From: Prorocentrum cordatum
Lineage: Eukaryota; Sar; Dinophyceae; Prorocentrales; Prorocentraceae
Length of the DNA stretch: 64,000 nt
Assembly: GCA_963575745.1 (NCBI GenBank)
Contig: CAUYUJ010021137.1
Location: 149,501-213,500 of the forward strand
Direction of reading: 5' to 3'
Shown piece after piece: positions 30,830 to 41,002 of this stretch. Below the pieces are notes generated by a model. It made no database searches. It was not told the DNA's origin and saw nothing but the letters and a program-made list of their open reading frames with translations. The position numbers and the translations under genes are program-made. Numbering within the stretch: position 1 is the stretch's first letter; each line of letters starts with the position of its first letter.

Positions 30830-32030
30830 CGTAAACCTCGCAGCTCAGCTCTAGCAGCTCAGCTGGTGTCCCCAGCAGCTCAGTCTGCGGCCCCCGTAGT
30901 TCGGCAGGTGCCCGTGGCAGCTCAGCCGGTTGTCTTCGTAGCCCCGCTTGTGGTTCTCGTAGCTCGCCTCGTGGCCCTCGCAGCTCTGCCTGTGGCTCTC
31001 GTTGCTCAGCTTGTGGCCCTCGTTGCTCCGCTGGCGGTTCTCGCAGCACTGTTTGTGGCCGTCGTGGCGCAGCTCGTGACCCTCGTAGGACAGCTGGTGG
31101 TTCTGGTAGTTTTGCTGGTGGCTCCTGCAACTCTGCCTGACGCCTTCGAGGCTCAACCTATGGCCCTCGTAGATCCACCAGGAGCTCTCGTCGCTCAACT
31201 GGTGGCCCTCGGGGTTCTGCCTGCTGCCCTGGGAGCGCAAGTTGTGGTCCTCGTAGAACTACAAGCGGTCCTCGTAGATCAGCAGGTGGCCCTTGCAGCA
31301 CAGCTTGTGACTCTCGTAGCTCTGCAAGTTCTCCTTCAGCTGAGCTCCTTGCGAGTTCAGCTTGTGGCCCCCCTCTGAGCTCAGCTCGTTGCCCCCGTAA
31401 GTAATACAGCAAGATGCCCTTGTGGCTCTGGCGGTGGGTGTCCTATCTCAACAAGTGCGCCTGGTAGCTCAGCCGGTTGTTCTTGTTGCCGTCGTAACTT
31501 AGCTGATTGCCCTCGTAGCTCTGCCCGTGGCCCGCGTAGCTCTGCTGGCGATTCTCGTTGCTTTGTAGGTTGCCCTTGAAGCGGTGCTGGTGGTTCTAGT
31601 AGGTATGCTTGTGGCCCTTGTAGATCAGCTTGTGGTCCTCGTAGCACCGCTGGTTGCTGCCGTAATTCCGCTAGTGGCCCTTGGAGCCTTGCTTGCGGCT
31701 CTCGTTGCTATGCTTGTTGCCGCTGTAGATCGGCCTGTGGCCCTTGAAGCTCTGGTGGGGGCTCTCGTAATTTAGGTAGTGGCCCTCGGTGCTCTACTTG
31801 CTGACCTTGAGTCTCAGGTTGTGGCCCTCGTACATTAGCACGTAGCCCTCGCAGATCACAAGGTGGCCCTCGAAGTGCAGCTGAAGGGCCTGGTGGGTCT
31901 CACAGCTCTGCCTGTGGCCCTGCTGGTGGCTCACGAAAGTCTGCCTGTGGCCGCCGTAGCTTAGGCAGTGGCCCTCGCAGCTCAGCCGGCGGCACTCGTA
32001 GCTCAGCCGGTGGCCTTTTGTTGCCCATCA
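30830..32030. repeat. 21-bp imperfect tandem array (GTGGCCCTCGTAGCTC)
   Basis: About 1.2 kb of a unit close to 21 bp, typically GTGGCCCTCGTAGCTCAGC plus two bases, with many substitutions. Because 21 is a multiple of three, several frames on both strands stay open for about 100-130 codons and translate as seven-residue repeats (for example YEGHRLS on the minus strand, LRGPQAE on the minus strand in another frame, LVALVAP on the plus strand). Nothing decides which, if any, is used. Confidence 0.85.
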
Positions 32031-32474
32031 TAGCCCTCGGCCTTCTTCCCTCCTGTGCCGTCTTGGCTTCCTCTGCTTTCTTCGCCTCGGGAGCCTTCCT
32101 GGTCTCCTCAGCCTTCCTGGCTTCCTCTGCTTCCTGAGCTTGAGCAGGCTTCCTGGTCGACTCAGCCGTCCTGGCCTCTCCTGCCTTCCGAACACCCCCT
32201 GCCCTCCTGTGGCCACTCCGCGCGTGGCTCCCGGTCGTCCTAGCTGCTTCCACCGTAGGTCAGATCGAGCCCATCTCGCCGACCAGGTCTGGCAGGGCCA
32301 GTGAGCCAGGGAGCTGGGAGCAGTTGAGCTCGTCGTGGTACTCCCATTCGCTAGAAAAGCCGCAGGTGCAGGTGGGACCGCACTCGCAAGTGGGCGGTTC
32401 AGGGACGAAGCAAGGGGCATCAGGGTTCCAGCGAAATGCTTGGTATTCCTCCTCCTCCTTTCTTCCTCCTCCGC

Positions 32475-32501
32475 CTCCTCCTCATCAGCATCATCATCAT
32501 G

Positions 32502-32589
<88 letters not shown>

Positions 32590-32690
32590 CCATTATCATC
32601 ACCATCATCATCAGCATCTTCATCATCATCGTCAGCTCCATCTGCATCTGCATCTTCATCTTCATCTTCATCTTCCTCTTCCTCCTCCGT
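32475..32690. repeat. CAT trinucleotide repeat
   Basis: (CAT)n of about 150 bases followed by degenerate CATCATCAG and CTTCAT units. It reads as poly-His, poly-Ile or poly-Met. Confidence 0.95.
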
Positions 32691-32699
32691 CTCTGATAG

Positions 32700-33120
32700 G
32701 TTAAATACTTTGGTCGGACCAACTGGCGACGCAATCGTGAAGGCGGCCGTGGCGGTGGTAATGCTATCGCCAGGCTGTGGTTGTAGCCCGTGTCGGCTGA
32801 GGTACCCCGCGCGCTTTCGAGCCGCATCTATTCGGGCCTATGTCCTGCTGGTCGGGAATGCTTGTGGGTATACCTCCACGCAGTGCAGGTCGGTCTCGAA
32901 AGCTTTGTTTCTCGTTACATTGAAGGGTCGCGCGTCGACCTTGGTGATGTTCACGTGGATCGTGATGCATGTCACGCTTAAGTTGGTGTTGTTCCCCGTG
33001 ATCGCAATGGCTTTCACGCGGATCGTGAAGTAGTTGGACGCGAACGTATCGCACGGCGCGCCGCCCGCCGCGTGGCGGACAGCGCGCTCGGGCCAGAGAT
33101 TACAGAGAGCTTCTAATTCC
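32700..33120. other. Unassigned spacer beside the LINE remnant
   Basis: Non-repetitive DNA with modest open frames on both strands and no recognisable domain. Confidence 0.4.
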
Positions 33121-33124
33121 CCCC

Positions 33125-33225
33125 TCCTCCTCCTCCTCCCTCCCCTCTCCTCTCCTCTCCTCTCCTCTCCTCTCCTCTCCTCTCCTCTCCTCTCCTCTCC
33201 TCTCCTCTCCTCTCTCCTCCTCCTG
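33125..33225. repeat. CCTCT pentanucleotide repeat
   Basis: A regular (TCTCC)n run of about 75 bases flanked by CCTCCT. It truncates the minus-strand LINE remnant. Confidence 0.92.
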
Positions 33226-33229
33226 CTGC

Positions 33230-36060
33230 CTACGGAGCCGATGGATCCTACCAGCTCGAAGGCGGCCCTTTTGGCTCTCCTCTCGCGCAGTTTTTTGACC
33301 ACGCGCCTCGCGCCACCCGCCGTATCGCACCCGAGATCGGCTGCGGACGACACTCGAGAGAGCGGCAGGCCAACCTCCTTCAAATCACGGTCCAGGAGAA
33401 GGCCGAGAGGAGGTGAGGCAGGGACAATGTTCGTTTGTCCGAAATCGGCAGCCAGGCCTCGGCGAGCGAGGTCACCAGCTGGGCCCCCACGGCGCGCAGA
33501 TGCTGTCGGACAGTCGACTGAACCCCCTCACTGCGGACGACCGTGTCGTCCACGAACGTCCACAACCCAACTGGGGCAGCCGTCGGAACAATCGCTCGAT
33601 CGTGCGCGGCCTCGGGGATCGGCCCGAGAAAAACTTTGGCCAATTCCACCCCGCGCCCCGAACCCGCAACGATCGAGCGCCCGGGAACAATTAAATCACT
33701 GCACGTGGTCCTGCACTTCAGAACCCGCGGGGCCAGAACAAGCTGGACCTCCAGGAGGGTCACCGCAGGGGGAAAACCCTGGGCCATCGAGGCTTCCATT
33801 AGCCTCAACAAGCTCACATTCTCGTAACACTTCTCGAGATCGAGAAGAGCAGACGCCGCCAATGACCCTAGGGAGACTGCGCTCTCATCCATGACTGCTC
33901 GAACGAGCGCTGCACGAAGAGCTGAACTGTTTTTCGCAGCAGTGTCCCAATGCTCCGCGAGCGCTTCAGACCAGCGGTCTGTGATGCCAGCACGCGCTCG
34001 GGACCACGCGCCCCGCGACCGTCGGCAAGAGGCCGATCGCTCGATCGCCGCCGGCGGGCCTCGGGATGGTGCAGCACACCGTCAGCAGTACCTGCTCGGG
34101 CCAGGTGCCGAGGGCCTCCGCCTCGCTGAGAGGGTCGGCGTGCTGCCGGCGGCCCTCCGTGGGAAGCCTCCCCAGATCGAGCGGCGACAGCGCGTCGCAG
34201 CCCTTCGCCTTCGACCCAGGGAGTCGCTGAAGGATGCCGTCAACACGTTCGAGAACCTGCGGCTCCAGCGGCTCAGACGACGCCGCCGGAGGGCAGCCAT
34301 GCCCTGCAACAGGTCGCCGCGGGAGCAAGAGGAGTCCCTCCGTCTCGGCTCCCATTGCGCCACCTTCGCCGCCATGGCGCCGTCGGGGGCCGCCGGGGGC
34401 CCTAGGTCGGCGCTGACGCCCGTCACTTGGCGGTGGACAGCACCAGGAGCCTTGTGCCAGCAATCCTGAGCCCAGCGGACGAAGGCCTGCCCGGCCGCCG
34501 CCAGGCTGCGGGCAAAAGCCCGCTGCGCCCACTCCTGCGTCTGCTGCGCCGCCAGCTCGAGGTCCTCAACGTCGGCGTCAGGCCTGGTCGCCACGTAGAG
34601 CAGCAGCTGCCACTGCTCGATCACGTCGGAGGTCGCCTGCCTCCCAAAGATGTGCTCACGTGGCTGGTCCATGCCCTCGTCCACCATGCGGTCGATGGTC
34701 GCGATGGTAGTGTCCTGCTGCACCTCGTCGGCGCCTTGGTGCTTGGGGGCGAGAAGCTCCACGACGAGTGTCTCCAGCGCCCACCACCACTCCGCGACAG
34801 GGGCGCGCATGTGGGCGCGGCCTGAGGAGGGCTTGAGGCGCACCCAGACTTGGCTCGGGACCTCTGCACGCCCTCGGCAACGGCGACGCGCGGAGTCATA
34901 AGCCTGCTCGGCCTGGAGCACCGTCTCCTCCACCGTGCTGACCCACACGGCGTAGCGCTGGGAGATCCGTGCTAGGCCGTCGCCGCCAGGAACCGCCCAC
35001 GCGTCACCATGCGCACCGGCGGTCAGCGGCACGCGAGCGCACACCGAGGCCTCCGCAGCCTCCCAAACATCCTGACCGATGTGGACGGGCATGCACTCCG
35101 TCTGCACGACAGGCTGCGCGTCGACGAGATCGTTAGCCGTGTCGTCGAAGGCCTCGCGCAGCCGAGGGTCCAAGCCCTCGCGGCGGCGCTCCCGCTGCTC
35201 AGCCAATCTGCGAGAGCGCTTGCTGTCCGCCTGCGGCTGGCGCAAAGGCCGCGGGCGGGCCGGGAGACTCTGCGGCACCGAGAGGACCTGGTGCCACCAC
35301 GCATCATGGCCGCTGTCGATCTCCATCTCGAGGCCGACGTGCGTTTTCCAGGGGACCTGGCCGTTGGCCCGCACAGATACGAACTGCTCGAATCCCCTCT
35401 TGATCACCGCGTAGCCGATCAGCGAGGTGCCCGCGGCTGTCGTGCACGTGGCCTCCACGTCTGGCACCTTGACCACGCCATCGAGGAGCTGGAGAAAGTC
35501 TGAAGCCTCCAGCTGCGCCGCGCCGACGTTCCGGTCGCCAACGATGATCCAGGGGTCCGCCAGCGTGCGCACAAAGCGGCCCAGCGATCGCAGCCGGGCC
35601 GTGTTGGCACCCCCGAGCTGGTCCCCAGGGAACATGTGCGTCGAGATCACCACGACCTTCCCGCGCTGCAGGTGCAAAGCGACGGGTGCGAAGCCACTGT
35701 GCTGCGAGCTCGGCAGCAGTCTCTTCCACGAGCTCGCCGCGAGGTGGCGGGGCACGAAGGCCGCCTCACCGCCTCGAGAGCCCGAGGCCGACTTGAACGA
35801 GGCAATGGCAGGCGTCACCAAAGCTTGCCAGCCGTCCTTGGCGACCTCTGCCTGGAGCTGGCGCGAGGCCTCGGCCTTGGTATGCATCTCAACGTAGCAC
35901 ACCGCATCGTATTGCATGCCCTGGCCTCGCAAGAAACCGAGGGCCTTTGGGCCCCACTCCGTGACGTTTCCAAAAAACACCGTCGAGGTCCCAAGGCGCG
36001 AAGGTCCACGTCGCCCCCAAGCGGGGGGCTCTCTGGAGCTGCCGAGGGTCTCGGCCACCC
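33230..36060 (-). mobile_element. Non-LTR retrotransposon (LINE) remnant: endonuclease and reverse transcriptase
   Basis: Read on the minus strand from about 36060. The endonuclease/exonuclease/phosphatase-type domain comes first, with CYVEMH, SGSRGGEAAFVP, VVVISTHMFPGD, PWIIVGDRN, TSLIGYAVIK and DSGHDAWW in the expected order. A linker follows to about 34200. The reverse transcriptase then spans shifted frames: LTVCCTIPRPAGGDRAIG (fingers), LLDLEKCYE (motif A), GSGRGVELAKVF (motif B) and TFVDDTV (motif C, FVDD in place of YADD). After that comes a post-RT segment with SAADLGCDTAGGARRVV at about 33340. Frame changes near 34200, 33900-34080 and 33390 and the missing C-terminus show it is dead. 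The N-terminal end stops at a GGA tract (36085-36310). Confidence 0.82.
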
Positions 36061-36084
36061 GCCCGTCGGCGGCCTCGGCAGCGA

Positions 36085-36312
36085 GCGGGGCAGGAGGAGG
36101 AGGAGGCGGAGGCGGAGGCGGAGGATGAGGAGGAGGAGGAGGAGGAGGAGGAGGAGGAGGAGGAGGAGGAGGAGGAGGAGGAGGAGGAGGGGTAGGAAGC
36201 GGAGGAGGAGGAGGAGGAGGAGGAGGAGGAGAAGGAGGAGGAGGAGGAGGAGGAGGGGTAGGAAGCGGAGGAGGAGGAGGAGGAGGAGGAGGAGGAGGAG
36301 GAGGAGGGGTAG
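36085..36312. repeat. GGA repeat between the two LINE remnants
   Basis: (GGA)n interrupted by four GGGGTAGGAAGC spacers at roughly 60-bp intervals, giving a higher-order repeat. Confidence 0.9.
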
Positions 36313-36317
36313 GAAGC

Positions 36318-37328
36318 GGAGGGTTCGTCAATACCTACCGCTGCCTGGGGATCACGAGGGACGCAGGCGTTCCAGGGCGCGCCCACCTGCTCGCTTGCGC
36401 GGAGGCGGCGGGCCGGCTGGGCAGCAGGCACCTTGCGGCCATGAGCGCGGCGGGCTTCCCCATCGCAGACCAGGTGGCTGCGCTGCTGGCGTGCACCGCG
36501 CCCTCGGCGCTGGCCGGAGTGGAGCTGTGCGCACACCTGGGGGACTTCGCCCGGACCCTCAACCACGTTCAGGACAAGTGGGGCAAGCGGGTGCTGGGCA
36601 TCACAGGGCCCGTCCCTCGGGCCATCCTCCTGCAACAGCTGGGCTGGAGGCGGCTCTCCGCTGTATACACAGAGAGGGCTATAATGCCATGGGCCCGGGT
36701 GCTCGCAGATCGCAGGTACTCGTGCGCCGCGACGGTCATGGAGAGTGCGGCGCATACCCCTGGGACGTGGACCGCCGCCATGGAAACGACGACCCAGGAG
36801 TTGGGGATTCAGCGGCCGCGCGCAGCAGCACCGGCCCCGCGCACGGCCCGGCGGAAGCGGTGGGCCCTTCTCCAGCGGGCCCATGCCCGACGAGCGATCA
36901 CCGCCAGCGAGCAGAGATGGTGGCAGGACCAGCGGGCCAGCCTGGAGCGCACCACCCACTGGCGGTGGAGGCTCCCTGGCCTCCTTGCTGCAGGCTGCCC
37001 TCACGCTGACGTCCGCGCCTGCGCCCGGCTGGCCATCCAGGGGGCGCTCAGGGCAGACAGCGTGGGCCAGATCCCAGTGTGCCGTCTGTGCGGCGCCAAC
37101 CTGGAGTCGACCACGCACCTCGTCATGCACTGCCTAAGCGCGGCGGCCTGGCGCAGAGCGGCAGCTGCCAGAGGGGCGCCAACGACGCCGGCCGCGCTGG
37201 CCAGCTGGCTTCTTGGCGGGGCGGACCCGGCGGCGGCGGCGGAGGCTGCGCGTGAGGCGCGGGAGCTGGGCGCCCTCGTGGAGGACGCTGGCCCACCTGA
37301 GCAGCGGGGCCGGCCCTGGCAGCCGTGA
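36318..37328 (+). mobile_element. LINE remnant: post-RT domain with CCHC-type zinc motif
   Basis: A plus-strand open frame to TGA at 37326-37328. It starts inside the protein (FVNTYRCLGITRDAG, like the YLG motif after RT motif C), continues through a helical region (LACTAPSALAGVELCAHLGD, WGKRVLGITGPVP) and ends in C-x2-C-x8-H-x4-C (CRLCGANLESTTHLVMHC), the knuckle typical of LINE C-termini. The opposite orientation and its own post-RT segment indicate a different element from the minus-strand remnant. No RT core is present. A GC-rich 3' flank runs to the GGAA repeat at 37770. Confidence 0.75.
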
Positions 37329-37765
37329 CCGCGCAGGGAGGCCTGGGCGCAGGCGCGTGCGACGTGGCCGTGGAGCTGCCCCAGCAGGCCACCGGGGGCG
37401 CCTCGGCCCCCTCGGCCGCCGCCGGCGCCCCCCCCGCCCGCCCGGCAGGGCTGCGCGATGTTCCATCAGAGAACAACACGAGGCCGGAACCGGCGGCGTC
37501 GCCTTGGCGGGCCGCCGGCCACGGCAGCCAAGGTTGCCCCGACGGCGTCTCCCCAAGGGCCGTCGTGGGTGACCGCCCTCCCCGGGGCGTCCGGGCGCCA
37601 GGCCGCCCGCGAGCCGGGCAGCCCGCGCTCCGGCCCCCGGCCATGCATGGGTAGGCTTCCTCACGCAGGCGGTGTAGTATAAACCACAGGCGTGAGTGCA
37701 GGCCCCTGAACGGGTGGCCCGGCGGGGGGGGCGCCCGGCTTGCGGGCGTGGGGCCGCCCGAAGCG
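37329..37765. other. GC-rich 3' flank of the plus-strand LINE remnant
   Basis: Very GC-rich, possibly the LINE 3' untranslated region, ending next to GGAA repeats. No gene is called. Confidence 0.4.
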
Positions 37766-37769
37766 CTCG

Positions 37770-38880
37770 TTGGAAGGAAGGAAGGAAGGAAGGAAGGAAG
37801 GAAGGAAGGAAGGAAGGGAGGAAGGAAGGAAGGAAGGAAGGAAGGGAGGAAGGAAGGAACGAAGGAAGGAAGGAAGGAAGGAAGGAGGAGGAGGAGGAGG
37901 ACGAGGAGGAAGAAGTGGAGCAGGAGGAGGAGGAGGAGGAAGAGCAGAAGGAGGAGGAGGAGGCAGAGGAGGAGGAGGTGGTGGAGGAGGAGAAGGAAAA
38001 GCAGGAGCAAGAGCAGGAACAGGAGCAGGAACAGGAGGAGGAGGAGGAGGAGGAGAGGAGGAGGAGGATAAGGAGGAGGAGGAGGAGGAGGAGGAGGAGG
38101 GGAGGAGAGGAGGAGGTGGGGTGATCAGGAGGAAGAGGAGGAGGAGGAGGAGGAGGAGGAGGTAGGAGGAGGAGGAGGAGGAGGAGGAGGAGGAGGAGGA
38201 GGAGGGGGGGTGGGAGGAGGAGGTGGAGGGGAGGAGAAGGAGGAGGAGGAGGAGGAGGAGGAGGAGGAGGAGGAGGAGGAGGAGGAGGAGGAGGAACGGG
38301 AGAAGGAGGAGGAAAGGGAGGAGGAGAGGAGGAGGAGGAGAGGAGGATGAGGAGGAGGAGGGGAGGAGGAGGAGGAGGAGAGGAGGAGGAGGAGTAAGTA
38401 GGAGGAGGAGGAGGAGGAGGAGGAGGAGGAGGAGGGGAGGAGGAGGAGGAGAGGAGGAGGAGGAGAGAGGAGGAAGAGGAGCAGGAGGAGGAGGAGGAGG
38501 AGGAGGAGGAGGAGGTGGTGGTGGATCAGGAGGAAGAGGAGGAGGAGGAGGAGGAGAGGAGGAGGAGGAGGAGGAGGAGGAGGAGGAGGAGGAGGAGGAG
38601 GAGGAGGAGGAGGAGGAGGAGGAGGAGAGGAGGAGGAGGAGGAGGAGGAGGAGGAGGAGGAGGAGGAGGAGGAGGAGCGAGGAGGAGGAGGAGGAGGAGG
38701 AGGAGGAGGAGGGGGGGGGGAGGAGGAGGTGGAGGAGGAGGAAGAGGAGGAGGAGGAGGAGGAGGAAGAGGAGGAGGAGAAGGAAGTGGAGCAGGAGGAG
38801 TAGGAGGAATAGGAGGAATAGGAGGAGTAGGAGTAGGAGTAGGAGTAGGAGTAGGAGTAGGAGTAGGAGTCAAGCTAGCC
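37770..38880. repeat. GGAA then GGA repeat block
   Basis: (GGAA)n at 37775-37885, then almost uninterrupted (GGA)n with small variants to 38800, ending in GGAGTA repeats (38795-38870). Plus-strand frames read as poly-Glu, poly-Arg or poly-Gly. Confidence 0.95.
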
Positions 38881-39715
38881 AGATCGAGCGAGTCAAGCAT
38901 GGCATGCCCAGTCCCACCCGCCCTCCCACAACATAAGAAGCAAAGCTGGCACAACTGGGGGCCGAAGTCACACCGGCCAGCCGGTTTGGTACCGCTGATG
39001 CGGCCGCGATGGCGGTTGCCGACGGGAACTGGCGAGCGCGTGTTGAATGCCGCGCACGCATTGCCAGACGAGTCGAGAATGCCCGGTACACCGCAGGAAG
39101 CCAGAGGTGGCCGGAGGAAGCCCGACGGTCTGACAGGACACCCCAAAGCATTTTTGTGAAAAAGCATTGGGTTTTTGATGTTTTTATGTTGAAATGCTTG
39201 CAAACACACAGTGTTCGGTAGGATTCTGACATGAACGCGCGAGTGTGCTCTTTGTGGTATTTTTTGCACAGGATTCGCGGCCTAGGTGCATGACAGAGCA
39301 TCGCGAGTGCACCGCGCGATGACGTGAAATCGCTGGATTTGACCGAATTCTTAAGATTCCTATGGTTTTCCTATGATTTCAGCAAGAGAGCCCGGGCGGG
39401 AAATTTGTACAATTTTTTGTGAAAAAGCATTGGGTTTTTGATGTGTTTATGTTGAAATGCTTGCAAACACACGGTGTTCGGTAGGATTCTGACATGAACG
39501 CGCGCGTGTGTTCTTTGTTGTATTTTTTGCAATGGATTATCGCCGTGGACGACAGGACGTCCATGTCGAGAGGAAAAAAAAAGAAAAATGTTGATTTTGT
39601 ATTGTTTTTTACAGGTTAGGATGGGACCACCCGGATGCGGCCCCTATCGGCCGGCCTGAGGGGGGAGTAGGAGTATATTCGAATAAGGAATAAGGATAGG
39701 AGTAGTAGTAGTAGT
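38881..39715. repeat. Unique island containing a 120-bp direct duplication
   Basis: A segment beginning TGAAAAAGCATTGGGTTTTT occurs at 39157-39275 and again at 39419-39537, about 92% identical (both contain ATGTTGAAATGCTTGCAAAC and TTCGGTAGGATTCTGACATG). The intervening 140 bp is unique. No gene is recognised. Confidence 0.85.
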
Positions 39716-39734
39716 AGGGAGTACGAGTACGAGT

Positions 39735-40690
39735 TACGAGGAGGAGGAGGAGGAGGGAGAGGAGGAGGAGGAGGAGGAGGAGGAGGAGGAGGGAGGAAGG
39801 AGGAGGAGGAGGAGGAGGAGGAGGGCGGCAGGGAGGGGTAGGAAGCGGAGGAGGAGGAGGAGGAGGAGGAGGGGGAGAGGAAGGAAGAGAGGGAGGGGGG
39901 TGTAGCCGAGGAGGAGGAGGAGGAGGAGGCGGAGGAGGAGGAGGAGGGAGAGGAGGAGGAGGAGGAGGAGGAGGAGGAGGAGGAGGAGGAGGAGGAGGAG
40001 GAGGAGGAGGAGGAGGAGGAGGAGGCGGAGGAGGAAGAGGAGGAGGAGGAGGAGGAGGAGGAGGGAGGAGGAGGAGGAGGAGGGGAGGGGGGAGGAACAG
40101 GCGCCAGGAGGAGGAGGAGGAGGTAGGAGGAGGAGGAAGGGGAGGCGGAGGAGGAGGAGGAGGAGGAGGAGGTGGATCAGGAGGAGGAGGAGGAGGAGGA
40201 GGAGGAGGAGGAGGAGGAGGAGGCGGAGGAGGAGGAGGAGGAGGAGGAGGAGGAGAGGAGGAGAGGAGGAGGGGGAGGTGGGAGGAGGAGGGAGGAGGAG
40301 GAGGAGGAGGAGGAGGAGGAGGAGGAGGAGGAGGAGGGAGAGGAGGAGGAGGAGGAGGAGGAGAGGAGGAGGAGGCAGGAGGAAGGAGGAGGAGTGAGGA
40401 GGAGGAGGAGGAGGAGGAGGAGGAGGAGGAGGAGGAGGAGGAGGAGGGAGGAGGAGGAGGAGGAAGTGGAGGAGGATGAGGAGGCGGAGGAGGAGGAGGA
40501 GAAGAAGAAGAAGAAGAAGAAGAAGGGGGGAGGAGGAGGAGGAGGAGGAGGAGGAGGAGGAGTAGGAGGAGGAGGAGGATGAGGAGGAGGAGGGAGGAGG
40601 AGGAGGAGGAGGAGGAGGAGAGGAGGAGGAGGAGGAGGGAGGAGGAGGAGTGCGGAAGGAGGTAGGGAGGAGGAGGAGGAGGAGGAGGAG
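39735..40690. repeat. GGA repeat block
   Basis: About 950 bp of (GGA)n with scattered GCGGA, GTGGA and AAGAAG interruptions. No gene. Confidence 0.95.
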
Positions 40691-40911
40691 GGGAGTGGGG
40701 CAGGCACCCTGGCTCTCCTCACGTTCCCTGGGGGGGACGGCCGGCTGCCCCGGCCGGCTGCACGGCCGGCTTCGCCGCAGCCATCGCGGCCCCCAGCTTC
40801 GACGGAGGCTTTCTTTGACGGAGGCTTCCGTGACGAGGCCGTCGTTCCAGGTTCGCGAATAGCAAGCATTGGGCGGGCAGGCGCGTGCAGAGGGGCGCGC
40901 GGCGAGAGCTT

Positions 40912-40932
40912 CCGTATCCAGCTAGGCTCAAA
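40912..40932 (+). other. Relict spliced leader upstream of the gag-like gene
   Basis: CCGTATCCAGCTAGGCTCAA aligns without gaps to the SL at 16 of 21 positions (CCGTA, CCA and GGCTCAA intact). It lies 70 bases upstream of ATG 41003. Confidence 0.7.
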
Positions 40933-41002
40933 CTCAGCTTTCGCTGGCCGCGGGTCTTTCCCGCCACCGCTCACTGCTGCCACCGCCACGCCACACTCCG
41001 CC

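Noticed and set aside
32436-32827. Poly-His, poly-Ile and poly-Met frames
   Set aside because: Direct readings of (CAT)n on either strand.
35009-35897. Plus-strand frames opposite the LINE endonuclease
   Set aside because: Shadows of the minus-strand domain, whose endonuclease motifs occur in the correct order.
33230-37328. Single LINE with a twin-priming inversion
   Set aside because: The geometry (5' part inverted, 3' part sense) fits, but the minus-strand remnant already has its own post-RT segment (ADLGCDTAGG) unlike the plus-strand post-RT start (YRCLGI), so two different elements are more likely. A tree of full elements could reopen this.
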